This document shows, one piece after another, positions 44,505 to 57,100 of a stretch of 64,000 nt of DNA. The stretch is from the NCBI GenBank assembly GCA_947311845.1, contig CAMZMU010000020.1, positions 35,227,560-35,291,559 of the forward strand, given 5' to 3'. The notes beneath the pieces are model-generated. The model had not been told where the DNA came from. It made no database searches and was given only the letters and a program-made list of their open reading frames with translations. The stretch is from Poa pratensis. Lineage: Eukaryota > Streptophyta > Magnoliopsida > Poales > Poaceae. A program made the position numbers and the translations under genes. Position 1 is the first letter of the stretch; each line of letters starts with the position of its first letter.

Positions 44505-47500
44505 AATGGCGCCCAAGAAAGCCTCCGCGGCCTCGAAAGGCAAGGCCGTGGTGCAGGGCGGCGAATCTGCCGCGATGCAGCAGGACGGAGACTTCGAGCC
44601 GGCTCTGACCGGCTTCCGCTTCAAGAAGAAAGCGCAGCTGGAGAAGGTGCGTCACATGGCAGCTTCGGCGACCAACGAGCACGGCGCTACAGTGCTTAAG
44701 ACGGCGGACAACTCCTTCGGCGGCTTTTACCCCATCTTCATGCACACCCTATTTGCCGGGCTCGTGCCTCCTTTCTCCGACTTCTTCCTGGCGGTTCTGG
44801 AGTGCTACCAGATCCAGGTTCTTCATCTCCACCCTAACTCCATCCTTGTCCTCGCCATCTTCGCCTACCTCTGCGAGGCATACATCGGCATTCCCCCTCG
44901 GTGGACCTCTTCCGCAGCTTCTATGCGCTCCGGTTCACGGCGAACAAGGAGCGGTCAGGGTGCGTGTCCTTCCGCATCACCGATGGCATGAAGGGCACCT
45001 ACATCCCCATCGCGCGGAACGGCGAGAACATTGTGACCAATGTGACGAAGAAGGTGGAGGACTTCCGCAAGCGCTGGTTCCTCATGAAGTTCGGGAGCCG
45101 GAGCGCCTTCTTCGAACTGCCTGAAGCGCCTCCGACGAAGAGGGCGAGCTGGTCTTCTAAGGCGCTCAAGGGAGCCACGCTCGGCCCCGTGGTAAGGCGT
45201 TTGAGGGACCTCCGCGAGGCAGGCCTCACCGGGCAGATGGTTGCCAAGGACTTCGTGAGGCGCCGCATTGCTCCGCTCCAGAGGCACACGGACGCGATGT
45301 GGCTGTATTCCAACCAGAGGGACAAAATGCGCCTGAGCGCAACCCTCTTCACGCAGCAGGAGGTGCGCACCATCATGGAGACTCTCTTCACGTCTCCAGA
45401 TATCCCCAAGCCCAGCGATAAGGCAGTCCCGCTCCACAGGATCGATCTCGGGCGTCGCGTCTCGCTCGTGCAGACAATGCCGAAGTTCGACCAGTGGGGC
45501 CTGGTGCCTAAGGGGCATGTGGGGCCTCGCGAGGATCCTGAGTCTGCGGCGCAGGGGGCGCCAGCTGAGGGCGACGAGGAGACGACGGAAACGCCTGTGG
45601 AATCTGACGCAGGCGCAACTGGCGCCTCGGGAGGCCCTGCCTCCTCGGCGGAGAACTCGAGCACCTCAAAGGTGCGGCGCCTGAAGTTGAGACCCACGGG
45701 ATCTCTCAGACAGCAGCGGCCAGTTCGTGGTCGCTCCCTCGCAGCGTGTTGAGGGGCTAGAGGAGAGCGATGATGACGGGGCTTCATCAGGCCACTGCGA
45801 GCCACGTTCCAAGGCCGTTCATGACAGGGCCGCCGGGAGTCCAGCGGGCTCTTCTCTCAAGAGGAAAGCCGAGGCTGCTCTTGAGGGGTCCGGCGCCGGT
45901 GCCGCGCCGTCGAGGCCGTGGCGGTCGTCGAACATGGTGTGGGTCGACTCCCGCGCCAAGACATCCGGGTAAGGACTGACTCCCTTTTCTGTTTGACCTT
46001 ATTCTTGTGTAGACTCCTCGAGGAGTTTTTGAGCCTTTACCTCTCCAGGCGCCCCGAGGTGCCAAAACGGCGGAGGCTCCGGAGGCTTGGAGAGATCCCC
46101 AGCGCTGCAGCGGCGTCTGCCGCGTGTACTGCCGACGAGGTGCCCCCGAGGGCACTGCTTCTTCTCCCGAGGCGGCTGCGCCGCCTCCTGAGGCAGAGGA
46201 GCGCCGCGAGGAGAAGGAGGAGGAGGCAGAGGTGACGACGCCTCCGCCTATGCGGCCTGACGTCTCCCCTATGCGGCAGGAGGGGACGCCGGAGGTGGAT
46301 GCGGCGAGGTTCACGCCGCCGGCGAATGAGCATGCGGCGGAGACAGGGGCGTCCGCGGGAGCGCGCGCTGACGTCGAAATGGAGGAGGCCGCCGCGTCAT
46401 CGCCCCCACCGAGCACGAAACTTGGAGAGGCCACAGCGGACTCTGAGGCCGCTGGGGAGGCGGCCTCAGCTGAGAAGGCCAACCCTGTCCCTGGAGAGGA
46501 GAGTGCTCCCCAGGGGCAGAAGAAAGGTGGGGTTGATGGTGAGGGCGCACGAGCCCCCAGAAGGCCTCCAGCGCGGGAGGCGAGGGGGGTTCTCATCAGA
46601 GCCCCCAGAAGGCCCCTTGTGTGGACGAAGAGGGAGGCTCGCACCAGAGCCCCCAGGCGCGTCTCGAGGCCACTCAGAGCCCAAGGCACGACGCTCCGGA
46701 ATCCTCGGCAGGCGCCGGCGTTTCCAGGCCTTCCGGCGAGCCATGGGCCTTAGTCTGCGGGGGCGGCGCCCAGTTGCAGCTCGCCGTGGGGCTGTCCTCC
46801 GCTCGGCGAGGGAAATTCTCGACGGGCTTGAGGCCCAGCTTGCTGAGGAGGATCGCTCCAGGGCGGAGGAGGACGCCGAGCTTGCGCGGGGCTGGGCTTG
46901 TCTTCATGAGACCGTGGAGAGCTGCCGCCGGAAGAACGAAGCTGCCCAGGCGCAACGCGAGGCAGCGCTGCGCTCCGCTGAGGAGATCCGCATCAGCGTG
47001 GTTCGCGAGGTTGAGGAGACCCTTGCGGACCTGGGTGCTAGGCGCGAGGCTCTCGAGGCGAGACCGAGGCCAAACACCAGGAGCTGGCGCGCGCGAAGCG
47101 GCGGTCTCCGCCAAGCACAAAGAGCTTCTAGATCGTGAGGCGGGGATCGTTGCCGAGTCGGAGAATGTGCGGCAGAGTTTGGAGAAATTCCGTGAGAACC
47201 TGCGCACTCGCGAAGACTTGATCGTGCAGCGCGGGTTGAGCTCGACGCCCGCGAGACCGAGGCGCGCAAGCGCGAGGAACAGGTTGAACAGATCGAGAAG
47301 GATCAATCCGCGCAGCGGGAGCACCTGGAAGCCCGCGAGAACAAGGTTACCCAAGACGAGGAGTTCTACCAGAAGCGCCTCGCGCAGACCAACGAGAACC
47401 TTCGCAAAAAGGAGGAGAAGATGGCGGAGGAGTCTGCGACGAAGGAGAAGCTCTTTCGCGACAACTGCAGGAAAGATTTCGCGGAGAAGGTCAAGAAGCA

Positions 47501-48171
47501 AGAGGATCGCTTCATGAAGAGACGCAACGAGCTTGAGGCTCGCATCAGGGATCTTGAGGCCCAGAAGAAGCGATTCGACTCTCGCCTCCAGGCTGCCGCG
47601 GAGGCCGGGCGCGCGCGGAGCAGAACCTTGCCTCCTTGATGGCTGACATGAAGGAGTTGACCGCTCAGGTGGGCCCTGTCGTGGAGCGTGCTGAGGAGGA
47701 GAGCATCGCGTGCAGGCGGCACAGGTCTTGACGCAGCAGCGGGAGCGCATGTTCCAGTCCTTGGTGGCTCGGGGGAACTCCCTGCGGCGAGCCTGGGAGT
47801 GGACGCCCCTGTGGTTCCCGCCATGGGAATGCCGACGCGCGTACCTCGCCTACTTCGATCAGCTCTTCTCCGCGCTCGAGGGCCCTGTGGCGGAGCTTGG
47901 CGACGTCGTTGATGAAGAGTGCCGCAAGCTCTGACGGTGGCGATCGACGCGTCTTCGCCAACCTCCAGCGCCTTTACCCCAGCTTCGACTTCGAGTCGGT
48001 GACCGAGCCTGTCGAGGGGACCAAGCTCAGGAGCTCTCCAAGGTTCGGGAGGAGGTCAACGATTACGTCGACCGCTTCAAGAGGGTCGAGACGGAGCAGG
48101 CCGCTGAGGAGGAGGTGCTGAAGGCGCTGAAGAGGAGGCTGGAGGATCATGACGGCGATGCCCCTGCCTAG
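44505..48171 (+). pseudogene. Antisense gene of element 3 (PF04195-like domain plus coiled coil)
   Basis: ATG 44505 begins MAPKKASAASKGK, a basic N-terminus. About 75 residues later comes a domain resembling the 'putative gypsy-type transposon' family PF04195 (FFLAVLECYQIQVLHLHPNS, then LCEAYIGIPP). A one-base loss near 44900 shifts the frame; the domain continues to 45752. Next come acidic/Pro-rich segments (46124-46753) and long coiled-coil segments in several frames (AEESATKEKLFRDNCRKDF near 47420-47480), ending at TAG 48171 after VLKALKRRLEDHDGD. A GTAAGG...TTGTGTAG pair at 45969-46012 looks like an intron but is only 44 bp. It is antisense to the element and immediately inside the 3' LTR. 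Its role is unknown in the family. Confidence 0.7.
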
Positions 48172-49300
48172 GCCGCTCCTGCAACCAGACGCGCTTGCGG
48201 CGCAATTATCTTTGTTTTAAGACTTGTTTTAATCCATTCTGGCTTGTAAGACACTTTGATCGTACGCTATTATGTGTGTGTGCCCCTCGATGGGCCTTTT
48301 ATCCCTGTTCCATGTCTTTCTTCGCTCTACGTCGTCAGGACCCATCTCTTTGCGCTATGACACCGCCGCTGCGGTATGCCGGAGCGTGACTCGGCAAGGC
48401 CGGGGGGTGTTTAAGGCTTGGAGAGGTAAGGGCTCTCGAGTCGCGGTGCTCGAGGGCCCCCCTTTGACGCACAAGCAGTCCATGGAGTGTGAGAGAGAAA
48501 AAACCCGCTCGAGGGACGACAGGTGCTCGTGAGAGGGAGGAAAAACTCCTGAGGGGCGCGAGCGCTAGACTTAGCTTGGCGAGACTTTGGCCTCGTAGAG
48601 GGCGTTGGCTTCCTGGTGGGGCTGGTTTCCCTGATGGAGCGCTTCCCTCTAGAGGTCGGAGCGTGGCTTCTCGACCTTGGGGAGGACTCTTGTTCCCTGT
48701 ATTGGTTAGAGAGGCAAACCCAAAGCAAGTACATGGTAGTAAACACTCATGCGCGCTTATAGGCTTCCTCATGAGTATCTCGCGAGGAGAGTAAGTACCA
48801 AGGTCCTTTGGTGAGGTGGCGTGTTTGGGAGCAAGCCCATAGGCCAGAGCTCTTTGAGGAGGTAACAGGCGTGAGAGCGTGCTCACGTGTTAGAGCTCGG
48901 ATCCCTTGGATTTTGCGGTGCTGTTGGGGTGCTCTTGAGGCACAGTCACCGTACTCAGCCCCCGCTCGCGAGGTGCGCATGGGGAAGAATATGAGCGCGA
49001 AATGAACTAAGATGATGAAAAGTAAAAACTCACCATCAAAATATTACATAGCGGCGCCTCAGCGCAATGTTTCATTGAGAAACGAATTGGTTCATTACAC
49101 TTGGTGTTACCAAGATAAAGTTTTCCATGTCGAGGCATGGGGACCACATTCAGTGGCTGAGACTCTTCACGGCCTGCGGCGGCACGTTATCAGGAGAGCT
49201 CAGAGGGGCTGGCCCTCAGGAGGAGAAGCTTTTGTGAAGCTTGGAGGTGAAGTTGTGCGCTTCCCTCTAGAGACAAAAAATGTCTGGCGTGACTATGATC
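48172..49300. other. Non-coding stretch between antisense gene and integrase
   Basis: Lies between the convergent 3' ends of the antisense gene and pol. No convincing ORF on either strand. Confidence 0.5.
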
Positions 49301-50304
49301 ACGGGTAGAACTTGCGTAGATGCGCGATGTTCCATGGATTCTTGACCGGGATGCCGTCCTCCGTTTCGAGGCGTACCGCGCCAGGCCTGGCGATGTGTGA
49401 GACCCTGTAGGGGCCTTCCCACATGGCGAGAGCTTGTGGAGACCTTCCCTGGAGAGGATTCTCCTGAGGACGAGGTCGCCTGTCTCGAGAGTGCGTGGAC
49501 GTATGTGGCGGCTGTGGTAGCGTCGCAGGTCTTGCTGGTACTTGGCTGCCCTGAGGGCGGCACGGCGACGCAACCCGTCAAGGAGCAGCAGGTCGTCGTT
49601 GTGGAGGTCTGCTTGATCGTCCTCGTTGAAGGCAAGGACCCGTGCGGATCCATGCTTGATCTCTGTGGGGAGGACTGCTTCAGCTCCACACACGAGGGCA
49701 AATGGCGTCTCACCAGTGGGCTTCGTGCGGTTCGTGCGGATGGACCAGAGCACGGACGGGAGTTCGTCTATCCAGCCCTTGCCATAGCCCTTCAGGCGAT
49801 TGAAGCTTCTTGTCTTGAGGCCCTTGAGGACCTCAGCATTTGCTCGCTCGGCTTGGCCGTTGCTCTGTGGGTGAGCCACCGAGGCAAAGCAGAGCTTGGT
49901 GCCGAGGCTCTCGCAGTAGGCCCTGAAGATGCCGCTGGTGAATTGTGAGCCATTGTCGGTGATGATGCGATTTGGCACACCAAAACGACAGACCAGGCCT
50001 CTGATGAATTTTACTGCAGCCCTGGCCGGTATGCTGCGCACTGCTTCAACCTCTGCCCACTTGGTGAACTTGTCGACTGCCACGAAGAGGAAGCGGTAGC
50101 CCCCTTGCGATCTCGGGAAGGGTCCCAAGATGTCTAGCCCCCAGACCGCGAAAGGCCACGTGAGCGGGATTGTTTGGAGTCCCAGTGCAGGCTATGGACT
50201 TGCTTTGCGTGGAATTGGCACGCATCGCAAGACTGGACGATGGTGGTGGCATCTTGAAGCACTTGGGGCCAGTAGAAACCGCTCCTGAAGACCTTGCCTG
50301 CCAG
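49301..50304 (-). pseudogene. Integrase of element 3, catalytic and C-terminal part
   Basis: The minus strand has the second half of the zinc-binding region (SCDAC near 50230) and then the catalytic core with Asp in AVDKFTKWAE, Asp in IITDNGSQF and Glu in PQSNGQAERAN, the D,D-E triad. The frame shifts near 49430, and the C-terminal region continues in another frame to about 49301. This part is separated from its N-terminal half (58165-58450) by element 4. Integrase inserts the cDNA into chromosomes. Confidence 0.85.
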
Positions 50305-50309
50305 GGTGC

Positions 50310-50825
50310 TGTCGGGGGAATACTTTCTGGATTAACCCGCGGCCCAGTGCGACTTAACTTACTCGCACGGACGAAGGCCCACTTGGGAGCAAGCCCAATA
50401 TTGAACCGCCATAAGGGGAAAGATCTAGAAGACATATCCCGGAGGACGTGAAGACCAAGTAGTCTCCGAGTAGGCCTCTGTGGATGTATTCCTTATGGGG
50501 AAGTTTCCTTTTGTAACCTAGCGAGCCTCTGTGTATATAAAGAGGACTCGCAGGACTTAGAGCGGGTCAAGCTATCAAGCCCTAAACCCTAGCTCATACG
50601 GCGAGTACCAGATCGGATCGCCTCCATTGTAACACCTCGATTATCATATCAATACCAATCTAGGGTAGGCAGGAAGTAGGTCTTTTACCTCACATTGAGG
50701 GGGCCGAACCTGGGTAAATCTGTGTTGATCTTTGTTCCTGCGATCCCAAGCTCGGAGATGCTTGACTCGCATAATCCCACACCTACGAAGTCATCTATGA
50801 CACCTGACGTGACAAACCCACGACA
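50310..50825 (+). mobile_element. 5' LTR of element 4
   Basis: 516 bp, TGTCGGGGGAATAC ... CCCACGACA. Contains a TATA box and, 29 bp before its end, the ATG of the leader ORF. Confidence 0.95.
50534..50541 (+). promoter_or_regulatory. TATA box of element 4 5' LTR
   Basis: TATATAAA, followed by a GC-richer stretch suited to a start site. The identical site in the 3' LTR is at 57868-57875, where it could fire into element 3. Confidence 0.55.
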
Positions 50826-51429
50826 GTTGGCGCCCACCGTGGGGCCTGCGGTCAAAAGCGTCACGTTCCGCGCAGGATCGAAATCAGGCTTCAAGGACAT
50901 CGCCATCGGCCAAGTTGAAGACATCAATGGGGTCCCCTTCATCGACGACTCAGAGTGGGGACCCGAGGCAGATCGCATCGAGTTCGGATACATCGTTCCC
51001 ATCGGATCAGTAAAAGTTTTCGTCGGATCCGTCAGTCGCAGATCTATGGACGCGACTCAAGGAAGCGAATCGGTGAAGGAGCTGCGGCCGGTCAGGGTCC
51101 GCGTGTTGGAGGAGCTACAACAAGCTACGGCAAGATTGCCCATCCCCGTCCCGTCAAGACCTGTTTGGGGATCTCTACCAAATCAGGAAGGAGACCTCAA
51201 GATTGAAGAGATTGAAGCTATCAGGACGGAACTCTGTGAAGAGGCACAAAGACTCGCGGCTGAGCGCGAAAAACTCCAAGAAGAAGGTCGACGACTCCGT
51301 CGCTGCCAGCCGAAGCACCAGGCGGTGCGAACCAAGACGACATCTGAGCGCAAGAAACTCCAAGAAGAAGAGTGGCGACTCCGTCGTTGGCAGCAAAAAC
51401 ATCAGATCAAGATGGACAAGGAGAGATGA
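50797..51429 (+). CDS. Element 4 leader ORF/Gag N-terminus starting inside the LTR
   Basis: ATG 50797 is 29 bp before the LTR end. The frame reads PRQLAPTVGP through the primer site, then a segment with DIAIGQVEDINGVPF, then a charged coiled coil containing a duplicated KLQEE..RLRR unit, ending at TGA 51429 (210 aa). A further upstream in-frame ATG lies at 50695. Main Gag sequence continues in another frame starting at about 51400, so a frameshift or programmed shift separates them. Confidence 0.6.
   Translation: MTPDVTNPRQLAPTVGPAVKSVTFRAGSKSGFKDIAIGQVEDINGVPFIDDSEWGPEADRIEFGYIVPIGSVKVFVGSVSRRSMDATQGSESVKELRPVRVRVLEELQQATARLPIPVPSRPVWGSLPNQEGDLKIEEIEAIRTELCEEAQRLAAEREKLQEEGRRLRRCQPKHQAVRTKTTSERKKLQEEEWRLRRWQQKHQIKMDKER
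50828..50845 (+). other. Primer-binding site of element 4
   Basis: TGGCGCCCACCGTGGGGC, two bases after the LTR and identical to that of element 2. Confidence 0.85.
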
Positions 51430-52774
51430 AATCACAGTTCCACGGCGACCCAGAGAGCAACGTGCACGCCGCGATAGGGATATTGTCAAAGATAGCACCG
51501 GTTGGAGACACACGAGCTGATAAGGAAGCTCGCTATGCGATCGACCTACTGCAAACCGCTGCTTTACAACAAGCAAATATGTATGGAGTCACGCCCAATG
51601 AGCCGCAAAACGAGGTATCATGGGGAGGAGAAAGGTGCAGCGTCGAAGAAGTGGTCAACCAGCTAGCAGGTTTGCAGGTATCATTGGAAAAAGAAAAGAA
51701 GATAGAAGGCGAGTCACGGATCCGGAGCGACTCAGCCATCCCAGATTGAAACTGATTCAGATGAAGATTCAGCGCCAGTAAACTCCTATTCATTATTGAA
51801 AGGACCAGCATGTTTTGGAGAGGAAATACGGCTCACTCGTTTCCCCCCGAACTTCGACGAGTCGCAGCGAGTCACCACCTATCGCAGTGACCAAGACCCT
51901 GCCTTATGGATAGAAGATTACGAGGCAAGCATAACAGGGGCTGATGTGACTCAAGAAATACGTGCGAAATACTTCCACTTGGCAATACAGGGAGAAGCTA
52001 GGGATTGGCTGTTAAGGCTGCCATCAAAATCAATAAGCACATGGGAAGACTTGAAGGACAAGTTCATCCGCAGATTCCAAACAGAAGATATGAAAAACCT
52101 TAGACAATGCATTCAAAAAGAGGACGAATCAAGCGGCGACTGGATCAAGAGAATCGCGGAGATCCTTGGCTCCGCCAAAAACTTAACAGTACAAGCTGCA
52201 ATACAAGCTATGAGAAAGAACTGTAGATTTGAGCCGTTGGTGCACAAATTAAGTCGCGCTGAGCACAAGATTGATAGTTTCGACCAGCTTTTGGCAACGG
52301 CTGACAAGTACGCAAAGACAGATAAAGGGACAGGCGGCTTATCACAGAACCCAACGGGGAAACTGCAGTCGCGAAAACTGAACGTCGCGCACACCAGATG
52401 CAGGAGCAAGGGAGTGATAAGGCCTTACCCCTAATAACTGCAAGGGGATCTTCGACGTGCCTTGCGACTTACATCGCAGGAGAGATGGCAGGCCAGCGGG
52501 TCACACAAAGGCGCAATGTCATTATTACCGGAGGTGGAAAGAAGGCGACACGCCAGATACAGCTCGCAGCAGATCGATGCAGCACAAGAATAAATCTAGC
52601 TCTCGTCAAGAGCCTGACGTTTTACCTAGAAGAAACATAGGACAGTTTCATACAGTGGAGTACAAACGACGGATGGAAGCCGGAAGAGCGGTCAGATTTC
52701 AACGCCAGAAAGGTATCGTCGCTGGACAGAGCAATCGGTTATTTGGAGTCGCGGCGATCACCCCCCAGAAGTAA
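51400..52774 (+). pseudogene. gag: Gag of element 4, frameshifted
   Basis: The segment to 51749 carries ESNVHAAIGILSKIAPVGDT. The Gag core is in the frame of 51796-52434 (FHLAIQGEARDWLLRLPSKS, TWEDLKDKFIRRFQ), entered by a shift around 51710. A further shift after 52380 leads to a CDLH...HTKAQC knuckle (CX2HX9HX4C, near 52455-52515) and a basic tail to 52774. It would package element RNA. With three frames it is uncertain whether functional Gag is made or also supplied in trans. Confidence 0.75.
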
Positions 52775-52834
52775 GAGATCCAGGACAGCCAGCTCTGGTG
52801 GTCACGCCAGAAGTCGCGGGATACAAGTTAAGTA

Positions 52835-53377
52835 AGGTTAATGGACGGAGGAGGAAGAGTAAACATCCTATATCAAGACACGCTCCGAAGAATGAACATA
52901 CCCGAGACGAGGCTGCGACCATCCAGGAAAGAAATTCAAGGCATAATCCCAGGAGCTGTTACGCGACCAATCGGAAAGATAACACTTGAAGTTAGCTTTG
53001 GAACAGAGCGGAACTTCCGCACAGAGCTCCTAGACTTTGAGGTTGTAGCAGTCAAAAGCTCATATCATGCGATCTTTGGAAGAGAAGCCTATGTCAAATT
53101 TACCGCTCGCCCCTGCTACGTCTACCTACAGTTAAAGATACCAGGACCAAACGGTGTTATTACAATATATGGAGACAGGCAGAGAGCGTTAGAATGCGAG
53201 AACGCAGGCTCAGTACTCGCAGAAGAAGCCTGCATCGCCAACTCCTTACATGGATATCAGTCGCAGATCGATAATCGCAGCTCAAAACGAGTCGCGTTGG
53301 AGGTACCGCGGAAGCGGCCAACAGGATGCAGCCACCATGGTAAATACCCACCGAGAAGTCGCGCATCAGCAAGATAA
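52835..53377 (+). CDS. Aspartic protease of element 4
   Basis: A 178-codon frame from 52841, with coding-like sequence just upstream. The active-site region reads MDGGGRVNILY (Asp-Gly-Gly, typical of Tat), followed by GIIPGAVTRPIGKITLEVSF and a YHAIFGREAYVKF C-terminal motif where I-L-G-R-P is usual. It is the last pol-related module before the deletion. Confidence 0.65.
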   Translation, partial: RLMDGGGRVNILYQDTLRRMNIPETRLRPSRKEIQGIIPGAVTRPIGKITLEVSFGTERNFRTELLDFEVVAVKSSYHAIFGREAYVKFTARPCYVYLQLKIPGPNGVITIYGDRQRALECENAGSVLAEEACIANSLHGYQSQIDNRSSKRVALEVPRKRPTGCSHHGKYPPRSRASAR

Positions 53378-54130
53378 TGCCCCAGAGGTCGCCTTGATAC
53401 AAAAAGAAGACAAGAAATGGCGCATGTGCATAAATCCAGCCTCGATCAACAACCCCTGCCAAAGGGGTTCAGTTATCGTGAGTCCTTACAAAGCAAACTC
53501 AACTCAACATAAGTCGCAGCTCAGTGCGGCTGATCGCCCAACACAGTTGCTTCTGCTTCAACATGAGACATACATCGGAGCTATCATGCTCGACCCGAGT
53601 CGCTTTTAGCGACTCAAAATTGAACCAATCAGGTGTTCAACCCACTCCGTTAGGAGTATTAATTCGCAACTAAGTGCGATGAGTATCAAGTATGCATGGC
53701 CTGCGGGGAATAGAAAACCCGCATTAAAGGGCCTGCATCATCCTGTAACACCCTGTAAAACATCGAGTGATTATGAAATAAAGCCGGCACCCTTGACATT
53801 CAAGGGTTTGTCGTTTCGCCTCAACTATCATTGAGTCGCTGAGTCTTTTGAATTTCATATATCACTGACCCTTGAGGGCTCCTTACGAGCATCGCGAGTA
53901 CCAATCGCACCTCAAATTTTGCCAAACTAGTGGCAATCCTTAAGCTAGAAGCGTCTTGCATTATGCGACCAAAGTACTGGGGTGTGGCGTCAATCGAGCT
54001 TGATTGCCTATCATGGCCGCTCTCGACCCTGAACACACATGTTCCTAGGAAATACTGAGCCGCGCGAGCGTCTACTTAATGGAATTATCAAGAAAAGAAC
54101 CTGCTTATAGGTCACAAAAATACTGTTTAT
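53378..54130 (+). other. RT stub and deletion scar of element 4
   Basis: 53380-53460 encodes VALIQKEDKKWRMCINPASI, resembling the start of reverse transcriptase. No downstream RT, RNase H or integrase motif follows. The rest of the stretch is non-coding up to the antisense gene, so about 4 kb of pol typical for the clade is missing. Confidence 0.65.
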
Positions 54131-54167
54131 AATACATGAATATCTTACAGACTAACGGGCATGTCCC

Positions 54168-57100
54168 ACATTATTTATTTTTCCTCTTCCGAGCAACAGG
54201 AGTGGGAATTGGCGCGGCTTGTCTCGCAGTTGCAGTCGCAGGTGTCCTAATAATCAGGGCGCCGCCAGACGAGGCAGAAGGGCCACCAGATACTGTTGCT
54301 GGAGTGGCAGCCCGAGATGACTCAGCTCCTGAGGACTTTTCCTTTGACACCTTGCTCCCATCAAGATTGAATTTATCGAGATAAGTGCCCAAGTCTAAGT
54401 TATCAACAAATTTTGTGGCATACCCGCGCATCCCTTTCCAGATATCGAAGTACTCGCTTATTGGCAGTTCAGTATCATCTGCGCTCATCGCCAGGCCGTG
54501 GCGAGCAACCTTGCCAACATCTATCTCTGGATAATATGCTCGAAGCAATGTCAAGACATGCGCGGCTCCGGCGCGAGCAGAGGATCGTTTCCAATCAGAG
54601 ACATAATGTGGAGCCTTGAGCAGTTTATTTATCCAATACTCGCAAGATGTTGGGCCATCAGTCGCAGGAGAGATTACCGTCATAACTCCTTGGTAACCTT
54701 TAAGAAGCGCTGGCTGAAGTCAGACAGATATACCAGTTGATCCTTCAAGTTGGACGGGACACTGGGGCCTCAGGTCCTATGTCAAAGAAAGAAAAGGCAA
54801 GAAACAAGTCAGAGACTAACGTTGGTTACCCAAAATATGTATGATTAAAGGAATAAAAGACCAACCAGCAAGCTGCAGGACGGCTGATTTGACCATGGAG
54901 CCAAAACCCTCAAAGGCTTTGAGCAGCGAGTTATATTTTTCATCTCGCGCGGCGAGTTCCTTTGCGTGGTCTCCCTTCAGGCGATCAATCAATTCAGATT
55001 TAAGAGTCAGCCCTTCTCGCAAAGATCTAATGACCTCGTCTTTCTCCATGAGTCGCTGCTGCATATCAGCTTCAAGTTCTTTAAATTGCTCTTCGCAGGA
55101 GTCGAGTTGACCTTTGAGAGATTTTATTTCCTGATCTTGGTCCCTAATGACCTCATTATGCTGCTCCAGGCGAGACTGCATCATTTCAGGATGGTCTATG
55201 GAAATGCCTTTACCCTTTATTGAGCCAGAAGCATCAAGCAAGGACAGTTCACGCTGAAAACAAACAGAGCAAAACGCATAGGTAAATTATCCAGGAATTT
55301 GGGGGCTCGAGATTTGAAGCCAGGAAAAGAATCAACACCCCGTGCGATGACACAAGGTTTTGATCCTTGGGGGCTACGGTATATGTACCTGGCGACTTGA
55401 AGAAAATTGCTCAACTAAGCCGCGCAGCAGAGCAGCATGCTTGTCTCCAGCAGAAATTATGGCATCTGCGATTGACTTAGAACTATTTCCTGGAGCTGGA
55501 ATTCTATTTTCAGTAGATACCCTACCAGCAGCAGGAGTTGTGGATGGAGCTGCGACTGGAGTCGCGGCAGGAGCCGCGTCTGCAATACCTTCCTCCAGGG
55601 AGGGCCTTGGTTGAGTCGCACCATTACTGTTTCCCACGTTTTCATCAGCAGCATCATCCTCGCTCATAGCTTGCTGAGAAGAAGTGGGATGGGAATTAGA
55701 CTTGGTAGCCTCTTCAGACATAGCCCTGCAAAACATTGATGGGTTAATAAGCTGACCTAGCAGAGCCGCAACATTGAAAAGAAGGCGAACCATACCCAGA
55801 GGCGACACGGATACTCTTCATCAGGCAACCAGAGGAAGGAGAAGATAAACCTTGCAAATCTGAACCTACAGAGTATGAAAAGAAGTAGTGATCAGCAATT
55901 CCTTGCCAGAAATACGTAAACACAAAAAGAAAAGGAGAAGAGTCGCAAACAATTACCCGAGCTTATTGAGAAGCAATCCTTTGCAACAGCCTCGGAAGAA
56001 AAAGTAGCCTTGTTGGGATCAGCGAGTTTTAAAGATTTGGCAGCTCTTGTTTCTGCTAGTAACGCCAAGGCTTTGCGACGTTTCTCAGGCTGCGCGGGGT
56101 CTTCTGAGCTCTGGCATAAAATACGTTTCGAGGACCTGCGAGGCACCTCAGGAAGTTCCAGGAAAGGTGTATTTGGAGTCGAGGACAGAAGAGCGTCGGC
56201 CATTTGTTGTTCCTCTTCAGAAGCACTACCCTCGTGCATAACTGTATCTTCGCCAAAGGCTGCGGCTTGTTTTGACGACTCAGCGCGGATCCTTGGTTCA
56301 AGTCGACGTCCTCTGAGGGAAGAACCCAGAAATAGGGATCGATCTGAAAAGGAGCTCAGGTCAGAAATAATTAATTTTGGAGAAGGAATTTTCGAGGAAA
56401 CAGGTGACAAGTAAACATTACCACAAAAGGCTTGTGCTCAGCCCAGAAGGGAGCAAGTCCGACGTTGTCATACGAGTCAATATCCTCGTCCGTCACTCGG
56501 CGAATGAAATTTATCCACTCCCCTTTGTCCCAATCTTCAGGGCAAGTACGATCGACGTCGTTTGCATGACAAGTGAAATCCACCATAAGCCGCGAGCGGC
56601 GACTCACAGGCTGAACTCGCCACTTAGTCCAGCAAGATATGAGATCTAATCCAGTGAGACCATGGAGTGTCAGCGCTCTCACCTTGTCTAAAGGGATTCG
56701 ATAAAGGGCAACGAAGAAGGATCAGGTTTGGAAGACAAGCATCGGTAGCCTCGAAGGGAAGAGGAGACCAAAGAGGAGAGGAATTTCACCCTCAGGAGAA
56801 GTGTTTTTACAATAGAAGAATGTCCTTTGCCACTCCTTGATTTTCTTGGCAAGAGTTAGTTTTGGGAAGATACTACCCCTACGGCGTTGGAAGGAAATGG
56901 CGCCGCATTGGAGAAAAGGACCATCTGTGGTTTCCCTTTGACTATTGCAATTGAAAAGAGCAAGCCAGAAATCTATTGAAGGCGGGATACCCAGATAATC
57001 TTCGCAGAGGACGTGGAAGTTGCTCACTTGCAACATCGAATTAGGGCCAATATCATGGAAGCGGAGACCTAACCGCTGCATCAAGGAGCGGAAGAAGAGA

